From an uncultured Prevotella sp. (GTDB lineage Bacteria > Bacteroidota > Bacteroidia > Bacteroidales > Bacteroidaceae), in the NCBI GenBank assembly GCA_900556795.1, contig USQD01000030.1, positions 1-12,699 on the forward strand: DNA of 12,699 nt, written 5' to 3'. Every line of letters begins with the position of its first letter. Positions within the stretch are counted from its first letter, which is position 1. Shown in pieces: positions 7,713 through 12,699 of the stretch. The notes beneath the pieces were generated by a model that saw nothing but the letters and a program-made list of their open reading frames with translations, had not been told where the DNA came from and made no database searches. The translations under genes were made by a program, and so were the position numbers.

Positions 7713-7751
7713 AAAAAAATCCGCAGAGCTAAAAATATGCTCTGCGGATTT
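7713..7751 (-). terminator. Terminator of the ispE / AlkD-like unit
   Basis: A perfect 13-bp stem, AAATCCGCAGAGC (7717-7729) with GCTCTGCGGATTT (7739-7751), loop of 9 nt. On the - strand it is followed by a run of T, complement of the A tract 7713-7719, the last three of which pair in the stem. It begins 1 nt after the AlkD-like stop codon (7753-7755). There is no T run on the + strand side, so it acts leftward. Confidence 0.92.
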
Positions 7752-7752
7752 A

Positions 7753-8367
7753 TTATATCTCGAAGATTCCCTTGAGTGCCCCTCTAGCAATCTGCTCGAA
7801 ATCTTCTCCGAAGTCACAGAATCGCATGACGGCATTGGCAGCAGCATGCTTGATACCCATATTGTCACCCTGCAAAGCCACAGCAGCCTGATCCAGGAAC
7901 TCATTGATGCCACGCTCGTTAGGTTCCTGGCCATTTGCAAAGAGACGGGCAAGGAGCTGGAAACCGGCAATCTCATAGAATGGCTTGTCGCTCGCTATCC
8001 ATTGATAGGCAATCACAGGCGCATAGTCTACATGCTGCAGCAGGTTGAAGGCAAGCATCTCAGCCATCTCCTGGCTCTGTACCTGTTCCATCCAGATATC
8101 CGTTATCTCGGCAAGCATCTTGTCGGCAGGCATGATGAGCGTAGCCAGAATCTTGCACTCTCGGATGTCTTCCTTCCAGAGTTCAATGGCTAGGTCATAA
8201 TCCTTGCCGTATTCCTGCGCCATCTTCTTGAGTTCATAGAATGGCACACCCCAATTCAGTTTATATCCCAAGCCCTTGTCTCGCATCGACTGCGAACCCG
8301 GACCGTTCATCAGCAAGCGAAAGCTTCGCTTGATAGTCATCAGTTTCTGATGTGTTTCTTCGTTCAT
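7753..8367 (-). CDS. AlkD-like DNA alkylation repair family protein (HEAT-like repeats)
   Basis: 204-aa, mostly helical, cytoplasmic protein. The run GVPFYELKKMAQEYGKDYDLAIEL followed by WKEDIRECKILATLIMP matches the family pattern in which a G-V-P-x2-L helix is followed by an LW-x(4-5)-E-x-(K/R)-x-LA-x-L-I helix. AlkD enzymes are glycosylases that remove bulky or charged N3/N7-alkyl purines using stacked HEAT-like repeats. This protein is shorter than B. cereus AlkD (about 237 aa), and I could not place AlkD's catalytic Trp and Asp with confidence: the corresponding part reads WMEQVQSQEMAEMLAFN. Base-excision activity is therefore not assured. It is the second gene of a unit with ispE, 59 nt downstream of the ispE stop, and is followed at once by a terminator. 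The ATG at 8365-8367 is the only plausible start. Confidence 0.85.
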   Translation of the reverse strand: MNEETHQKLMTIKRSFRLLMNGPGSQSMRDKGLGYKLNWGVPFYELKKMAQEYGKDYDLAIELWKEDIRECKILATLIMPADKMLAEITDIWMEQVQSQEMAEMLAFNLLQHVDYAPVIAYQWIASDKPFYEIAGFQLLARLFANGQEPNERGINEFLDQAAVALQGDNMGIKHAAANAVMRFCDFGEDFEQIARGALKGIFEI

Positions 8368-8440
8368 CTTAATAATTTAAATCTAAAGTTTTAATATTTT
8401 AAATCTAAAGCTTTAATATTTTAAATCTACAGTTTCAATA
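8368..8440 (-). repeat. 22-bp AT-rich tandem repeat between ispE and the AlkD-like gene
   Basis: Three units of 22 nt at 8368-8389, 8390-8411 and 8412-8433 (core TTAATATTTTAAATCTAAAG on the + strand), with a short partial fourth to 8440. The array begins exactly at the AlkD-like start codon and its far end covers the last codons and stop of ispE. No Shine-Dalgarno is present, so the repeat forms the whole translation-start context of the downstream gene. Confidence 0.85.
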
Positions 8441-9287
8441 CTTTGCAGAACATTCCGTCGAACTGTTCCTCTATGTTTGCTGGCTTATGCTTGAAGATGC
8501 CGAAGATGGCACTTCCACTGCCGCTCATGGCTGCATATACGGCACCGAGATTGTAAAGGCTCTCCTTGATTGCGGCAAGCTCAGGATGCATCGCAAAGAT
8601 AGGAGCCTCGAAATCATTGATAAGCTCTTCCTTCCAGGTCTCGATAGGCTGACGTGCGATGTCACGGCAGCACTTGGCTGGTTGTTTAGGAGTGATGGCT
8701 GCATAGGCATCCTTGGTGCTCACTGCAATGTCATCACGCTTCACTACCACGATGTAATAGCCCTTCATGTTGTCGCCAGGACCGCTTACCGGCATCAATA
8801 CATCGCCGATTCCCTCTGCATAGCAGGCTGTATCTCCATCCTCAGGATCGGCAGAGATGAAAAAGGCACAGTCGGCACCCAGCTTGGCTGCATATCGCTC
8901 CATCTCGGAATTGCCGATGTTGAGACGGAACCGTTCATCCAACAGGCGAATCATGTATGCTGCATCTGAAGAACCGCCACCCATACCTGCCTGAGACGGA
9001 ATACGCTTCACGAGATGGGCATGGATGCGAGGTATCTTGAAGTCGGCTGCAATCATGTTATATGCCTTCACTACGAGATTGTTCTGCTCATCGCAATCTA
9101 CGGCATTGCCTGTTATCTTGAGATCGCATGGCACATCGCTCGGAAACTCCTCGCCCATAAGCTTGATTTCCAGCGCATCTGTTAGCGGAATAGGGTAGAA
9201 CACGGTCTCCAGATTGTGATAACCGTCTGCCCGTTTGCTGACTATATTTAAGCCAAGGTTTATCTTGGCGCAAGGAAATGTAATCAT
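8427..9287 (-). CDS. ispE: 4-diphosphocytidyl-2-C-methyl-D-erythritol kinase
   Basis: 286-aa GHMP-family kinase that phosphorylates CDP-methylerythritol, the fourth step of the MEP pathway to IPP and DMAPP. Motifs: N-terminal FPCAKINLGLNI (4-15) with K8, the equivalent of E. coli K10; DGYHNLETVF (21-30); the glycine-rich ATP loop IPSQAGMGGGSSDAA (96-110); LGADCAFF (136-143) with D139 as catalytic aspartate; and the C-terminal MSGSGSAIFG (254-263). An acidic stretch SADPEDGDTACYAEGIG at 145-161 seems a few residues longer than usual at this site. The length is normal for the family. The ATG at 9285-9287 follows a -7 box by about 34 nt. It is the first gene of a two-gene unit. Confidence 0.96.
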   Translation of the reverse strand: MITFPCAKINLGLNIVSKRADGYHNLETVFYPIPLTDALEIKLMGEEFPSDVPCDLKITGNAVDCDEQNNLVVKAYNMIAADFKIPRIHAHLVKRIPSQAGMGGGSSDAAYMIRLLDERFRLNIGNSEMERYAAKLGADCAFFISADPEDGDTACYAEGIGDVLMPVSGPGDNMKGYYIVVVKRDDIAVSTKDAYAAITPKQPAKCCRDIARQPIETWKEELINDFEAPIFAMHPELAAIKESLYNLGAVYAAMSGSGSAIFGIFKHKPANIEEQFDGMFCKVLKL

Positions 9288-9321
9288 AATCTAAATTGTT
9301 TAAGAGTCGATAATTCTCTTG

Positions 9322-9329
9322 CAAAGATA
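9322..9329 (-). promoter_or_regulatory. Candidate ispE promoter (-7 box TATCTTTG)
   Basis: On the - strand the sequence reads TATCTTTG, a full TAnnTTTG match, 34 nt before the ispE ATG. I do not see a clear -33 TTTG. The same octamer serves the divergent gene at 9425. Confidence 0.6.
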
Positions 9330-9424
9330 TAAAAAATATCTCAATACTGCTCCCTTTCCTATAGATTATTTTCTTACATACATTAAAAATAATAAAAAAC
9401 GGTAGTATTTTGCAATATCTTTTG

Positions 9425-9432
9425 TATCTTTG
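9425..9432 (+). promoter_or_regulatory. Candidate promoter of the DUF2027-Smr / NAD synthetase unit
   Basis: TATCTTTG matches TAnnTTTG and lies 133 nt before the DUF2027-Smr ATG. A near-copy TATCTTTTG sits directly upstream (9416-9424). No TTTG is found at the usual -33 distance; the nearest is at 9409-9412, too close. The predicted transcript start is about 9438, giving a long leader of about 125 nt. Confidence 0.55.
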
Positions 9433-9458
9433 CAGAAAATATACGGCTTTCTAAGCTA

Positions 9459-9540
9459 CCGTTTATGGCAAGAGACGGTCCTTCAACGATCCGTTTATCG
9501 CTGGAAGCGGTCTTTCAACGACCCGTATATCGCAAGAGCA
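9459..9540 (+). promoter_or_regulatory. 5' leader with 32-bp tandem repeat forming paired hairpins
   Basis: Two full 32-nt units (9459-9490 and 9491-9522, 25 of 32 identical) and a partial third (9523-9540) each begin CCGTWTATSGC. Each full unit contributes a hairpin, at 9475-9494 and 9507-9526: an inner 4-bp stem GGTC with GAYC, a 7-nt loop YTTCAAC, one bulged C and two outer pairs. Between the two hairpins the paired positions change in pairing-preserving ways (G-U to G-C, A-U to G-U), while the loop stays nearly constant. An alternative ACCGT/ACGGT pairing (9458-9462 with 9475-9479) competes with hairpin 1. The element lies between the promoter and the start codon of the DUF2027-Smr gene. 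Function unknown; a structured regulatory leader or a small RNA-protein binding site are both possible. Confidence 0.55.
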
Positions 9541-9545
9541 AGTAA
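9465..9545 (+). CDS. Possible 26-residue leader peptide (uORF)
   Basis: ATG at 9465 and TAA at 9543 enclose 26 codons encoding a basic peptide (begins MARDGPSTIRL, ends RPVYRKSK). It starts about 27 nt after the predicted transcript start and stops 20 nt before the DUF2027-Smr ATG. It covers nearly all of the hairpin repeat, so translating ribosomes would unfold the hairpins. Against it: the 32-nt repeat period is not a multiple of three, so the repeat does not repeat in the peptide, and 26 open codons can occur by chance. Arginine is its most frequent residue (5 of 26), but this does not amount to a classical attenuator. Confidence 0.25.
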   Translation: MARDGPSTIRLSLEAVFQRPVYRKSK

Positions 9546-9565
9546 GAATATAAAAAATAAAAGAT

Positions 9566-10702
9566 ATGAAAAAAGGAGATAAAGTAAGATTCCTCAGTGA
9601 AGTGGGCGGCGGTAAGGTTGCCGGCTTCCAGGGGAAGAATATTGTGCTGGTAGAGGATGAGGATGGATTTGAAATCCCTATGCCTATCAACGAGGTGGTG
9701 GTGGTAGAGCAGGACGACTACGCCATGGGTAAGATGATTTCGGCAAAGATGGATGCCAAGGAGAAGGCGGAAGAACATGCCAACACGGAACTGCATCAGG
9801 ACAGCCGAAGCATCAAGGCGATTCTCAATGAGCATGATACTGACATCGAGGAGGAAGATTATGATCCGGCTGACAGGGAAATCACCTTCGTCAAGCACAT
9901 TCAGGAGCGTGCGGGCGGCAACAAGCTCAGTGCTTATCTCGCCTTCGTGCCTATCGACATCAAGGACGTGACCAATACCCGTTTCGAGACCTATATGGTG
10001 AACGACAGTAACTATTATCTGCACTATACTTATCTCGTGGCAGAGGGCAATGCCTGGACCTTGAAGGCGGAAGGTGAAATCGAACCGAATACCAAACTCT
10101 TCATTGAGGAATTCGGTCGCGAGGCTCTGAACGAAATGGAGCACATCGCCATCCAGATGATTGCCTACAAGAAGGAGAAACCTTTCCTCCTGAAGCCGGC
10201 TACCGACGTACAGTTCCGTCTGGACCCAGTGAAATTCTACAAGCTTCATCTCTTCGAGGAGAACGATTTCTTTGAGACTCCAGCCTATCTCTTCACCATC
10301 GTAGAGAACGATGAGGTGGCTCGTCCGCTGGTTATCGATTCCAAACGATTGAAGGAGCAGATGTATAAGGACGAGAAGGTGATTGCCAATACCGGCAAGA
10401 AGAAGAGCAAGAAGGATGATGGTATGCTCGTTGTAGACCTTCATGCTGACGAGGTACTGGAGACAACTGCCGGTATGAATTCTGCTGATATCCTTCATTA
10501 TCAGATGGATGTATTCAAGAAGACGATGAATGAATACAAGAACAAGAAGGGACAGAAGATTGTCTTCATCCATGGTAAGGGCGAAGGTGTACTGCGCCAG
10601 GCTCTCATCCATGAGCTGAACTATCGCTATAAGAGCTGTACCTATCAGGATGCTTCCTTCCAGGAATACGGCTATGGTGCTACACAGGTAACAATAAAGT
10701 AA
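9566..10702 (+). CDS. DUF2027 and Smr domain protein
   Basis: 378-aa cytoplasmic protein of a type common in Bacteroidota. The N-terminal region (1-50, MKKGDKVRFLSEVGGGKVAG onward) is a small beta-barrel-like segment rich in Gly and Val; residues 105-255 form the DUF2027-like beta-rich domain. A Lys-rich linker (about 265-285) leads to a C-terminal Smr domain (286-378) with VDLHADE at 290-296 (variant of the LDLHG motif) and HGKGEGVLR at 336-344 (HGxGxGxLR). Smr domains, best known from the end of MutS2, bind and often cut nucleic acids; in MutS2 family proteins they act on collided ribosomes or branched DNA. No MutS-type ATPase is present. The specific role is unknown. It has a long structured leader and is followed 6 nt later by nadE, so the two are probably co-transcribed. 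Confidence 0.9.
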   Translation: MKKGDKVRFLSEVGGGKVAGFQGKNIVLVEDEDGFEIPMPINEVVVVEQDDYAMGKMISAKMDAKEKAEEHANTELHQDSRSIKAILNEHDTDIEEEDYDPADREITFVKHIQERAGGNKLSAYLAFVPIDIKDVTNTRFETYMVNDSNYYLHYTYLVAEGNAWTLKAEGEIEPNTKLFIEEFGREALNEMEHIAIQMIAYKKEKPFLLKPATDVQFRLDPVKFYKLHLFEENDFFETPAYLFTIVENDEVARPLVIDSKRLKEQMYKDEKVIANTGKKKSKKDDGMLVVDLHADEVLETTAGMNSADILHYQMDVFKKTMNEYKNKKGQKIVFIHGKGEGVLRQALIHELNYRYKSCTYQDASFQEYGYGATQVTIK

Positions 10703-10708
10703 TTTATT

Positions 10709-12699
10709 ATGAAGTACGGATTTATTAAGGTGGCGAGTGCCATTCCATCTGTCAAGGTGGGTGATGTGGTATTCAATGCTCAACAGATAGAAGATCTGAT
10801 AGCCCAGGCTGAAGGCAAGGGCGTAGAGATCATTACCTTCCCGGAACTGTCCATTACGGGCTATTCCTGTCAGGACCTTTTCCGACAGCAGGTGCTGCTG
10901 GAAACATCGGAGCAGGCTGTGATGATGCTGCTCGATTTTACACGCAAACTCGACATCATCTCTATCGTCGGTGCACCGATTGTGGCTGGCGATCTGTTAC
11001 TCAACTGCGGTATCGTGATTCAGCACGGACAGATTCTTGGCATCGTTCCAAAGACTTATCTGCCTAACTACAGTGAGTTCTATGAGAAACGATGGTTTGC
11101 CTCTGCGCAGGACCTGAGAGACTGCGAAATCCGCTATGCCGGACACAAGGTGAAACTGACACCTGATGTGCAGATTTTCCAGACCTACGACGGCGTGCAG
11201 TTTGGCGTGGAAATCTGTGAGGATGTATGGGCTCCTGCTCCTCCAAGCAACAAGTTGGCATTGGCTGGAGCTGACCTTATCTTCAATCTCTCTGCCAGCG
11301 ATGAACTCATCGGTAAGCATAATTATCTGAAGAGTCTCCTGAGTCAGCAGAGTGCCCGTACCATGACCGGATACGTGTATAGTTCCTGCGGTTTCGGCGA
11401 GAGCACACAGGATGTTGTATATGGTGGAAATGCCCTGATTTATGAAAATGGAGCTTTACTTTCACAAAGCGAACGTTTCTCTCTTGATCCTCAGATGGTT
11501 ATCGCACAGGTTGATGTGGAAAAACTCCGCTCGGAACGTCGTACAAATTCAACCTATGTGAATGCCCAGCGCAACATCAAATACTCAGTTCTCGGAGGAC
11601 AGTTCAATATCCGTAATATCGATGCAGCCCCTACCGAGAACGAGCGTGAATTCGTGCTGGAGCGTGAGGTGAATCCGCATCCTTTTATTCCTACCAGCAG
11701 CGATATGAATGCCTCCTGTGAGGAGATCTTCAATATCCAGCTGATGGGACTTGCCAAGCGCATCGTCCATACACATGCCAAGACTGTAGTGGTAGGTATC
11801 AGCGGTGGACTGGATTCTACACTGGCACTGCTCGTCTGCGTGAAGGCATTTGATAAACTGAAGATGAACCGTAAGGGTATCGTGGGTGTCACCATGCCTG
11901 GTTTCGGAACCACGGACCGCACCTACAACAATGCCATCTCACTGATGCAGAGCCTCGGTATCACCATCAAGGAAATCAGTATCGCCAAGGCAGTGACACA
12001 GCACTTTGAGGACATCGGTCATGATGCCAGCGTGCATGATGTAACCTACGAGAATTCGCAGGCTCGCGAACGTACTCAGATCCTCATGGACCTGGCAAAT
12101 AAGATGGGTGGTATGGTGATAGGCACCGGCGATCTCTCTGAGCTGGCTCTGGGATGGGCCACCTATAATGGCGACCACATGAGCATGTATGGCGTGAATG
12201 CCAGCATCCCAAAGACCCTGATCCGTTATCTCGTAAACCATGTTGCCGAGAGTGGGGTAGACGAGCAGAGCCGCATCACCCTTCGCGATATCATCGATAC
12301 ACCAATCAGTCCGGAGCTGATTCCTGCCGATGAAAATGGTAATATCAAACAGAAGACAGAAGACCTCGTGGGACCATACGAACTTCATGATTTCTTCCTC
12401 TATTACTTCCTCCGTTTCGGTTTCCGTCCAGCCAAAATCTACATGCTAGCAAAGAAAGCGTTTATCGATACCGAGCTGGAGCGTGTGAAGATCAGCGACA
12501 ACGATCCTGATTCCTACGATGAGGAGACCATCAAGAAGTGGCTGAAGACCTTTGTTCGCCGTTTCTTCAACCAGCAGTTCAAGCGAAGCTGTCTGCCTGA
12601 TGGTCCGAAGGTGGGAAGCGTGAGCCTCAGTCCTCGTGGTGACTGGCGTATGCCTAGTGATGCTGCATCTGCCATCTGGCTGCAAGAGGCTGAAAACCT
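10709..12699 (+). CDS. nadE: Glutamine-dependent NAD+ synthetase, 3' end cut by the window edge
   Basis: 663 complete codons are visible and the frame is still open at the right edge; family members are about 640-680 aa, so only the last few residues are missing. The N-terminal nitrilase-like glutaminase domain (1 to about 300) has its triad E46 (TFPELSITGY), K115 (VPKTYLPNYSEFYEKRWF) and C170 (GVEICEDVW). The C-terminal ATP-pyrophosphatase domain has the P-loop SGGLDST at 365-371 and the substrate region GTGDLSELALGWATYNGDH, then MSMYGVNASIPKTLIRYL. The enzyme amidates nicotinic acid adenine dinucleotide to NAD+ with ammonia channelled from glutamine. The ATG at 10709 is 6 nt after the Smr gene's stop and gives the usual short N-terminus (MKYGFIKVASAIPSVKVGD). 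No ribosome binding site is seen. Confidence 0.97.
   Translation, partial: MKYGFIKVASAIPSVKVGDVVFNAQQIEDLIAQAEGKGVEIITFPELSITGYSCQDLFRQQVLLETSEQAVMMLLDFTRKLDIISIVGAPIVAGDLLLNCGIVIQHGQILGIVPKTYLPNYSEFYEKRWFASAQDLRDCEIRYAGHKVKLTPDVQIFQTYDGVQFGVEICEDVWAPAPPSNKLALAGADLIFNLSASDELIGKHNYLKSLLSQQSARTMTGYVYSSCGFGESTQDVVYGGNALIYENGALLSQSERFSLDPQMVIAQVDVEKLRSERRTNSTYVNAQRNIKYSVLGGQFNIRNIDAAPTENEREFVLEREVNPHPFIPTSSDMNASCEEIFNIQLMGLAKRIVHTHAKTVVVGISGGLDSTLALLVCVKAFDKLKMNRKGIVGVTMPGFGTTDRTYNNAISLMQSLGITIKEISIAKAVTQHFEDIGHDASVHDVTYENSQARERTQILMDLANKMGGMVIGTGDLSELALGWATYNGDHMSMYGVNASIPKTLIRYLVNHVAESGVDEQSRITLRDIIDTPISPELIPADENGNIKQKTEDLVGPYELHDFFLYYFLRFGFRPAKIYMLAKKAFIDTELERVKISDNDPDSYDEETIKKWLKTFVRRFFNQQFKRSCLPDGPKVGSVSLSPRGDWRMPSDAASAIWLQEAEN

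Noticed and set aside
7376..7752. A hidden small gene or mobile element in the repeat region
   Set aside because: No convincing open frame, transposase remnant or target-site duplication is visible; only repeats and the terminator occupy it.
9463..9690. 75-residue open frame on the - strand over the leader and start of the Smr gene
   Set aside because: It overlaps the real Smr gene start antisense, has low-complexity Ser/Pro/Thr composition, and no promoter or family resemblance.
9515..10783. 422-residue open frame on the - strand opposite the DUF2027-Smr gene
   Set aside because: It is antisense to a gene with clear domains; its Leu/Ile/His-rich composition is the mirror of the charged codons on the + strand.

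Overview
The window looks like ordinary chromosome from a gut or oral Bacteroidota, most probably the Prevotellaceae (Prevotella/Segatella type). This rests on several things seen together: TAnnTTTG -7 promoter boxes, start codons without a Shine-Dalgarno sequence, an F-type ATPase cluster ending atpH-atpA-atpG instead of running on to atpD, and a DUF2027-Smr protein typical of this phylum. The genus is an inference from protein style and was not tested by any search.

Layout. (1) 1-2790, + strand: the end of an ATP synthase operon, with the last codons of atpH, then complete atpA and atpG, closed by a hairpin terminator that can serve both strands. (2) 2829-4694, - strand: recQ, convergent with the atp operon. 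(3) 4695-4855: a divergent promoter region; the rightward promoter has both a -33 TTTG and a -7 TAnnTTTG. (4) 4856-7375, + strand: a two-gene unit, zinc dipeptidyl peptidase III followed 6 nt later by a Nudix hydrolase. (5) 7376-7752: a non-coding region packed with repeats. It holds REP-like hairpins sharing a GGATT-nnn-AATCC core but with different stems, a 34-bp unit present once in inverted orientation and four times in tandem, and a short CACAGATTT repeat. (6) 7753-9287, - strand: ispE followed by an AlkD-like HEAT-repeat gene, separated by a 22-bp tandem repeat and closed by a strong terminator. (7) 9288-9565: a second divergent region. Its rightward leader carries a 32-bp tandem repeat that folds into two matching hairpins and also contains a 26-codon open frame. 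(8) 9566-12699, + strand: the DUF2027-Smr gene and, 6 nt later, a glutamine-dependent NAD+ synthetase that runs off the right edge.

The genes are mostly housekeeping: energy (ATP synthase), DNA repair (RecQ, AlkD-like, possibly Smr), isoprenoid synthesis (IspE), peptide turnover (DPP III) and NAD synthesis. I see no phage, conjugative element, defence cassette, CRISPR array, tRNA or rRNA. The most original material is non-coding: the 32-bp hairpin leader at 9459-9540 and the repeat cluster at 7386-7704. The DPP III-Nudix pair is the most interesting protein-level observation, because the same two domains are fused in a plant protein.
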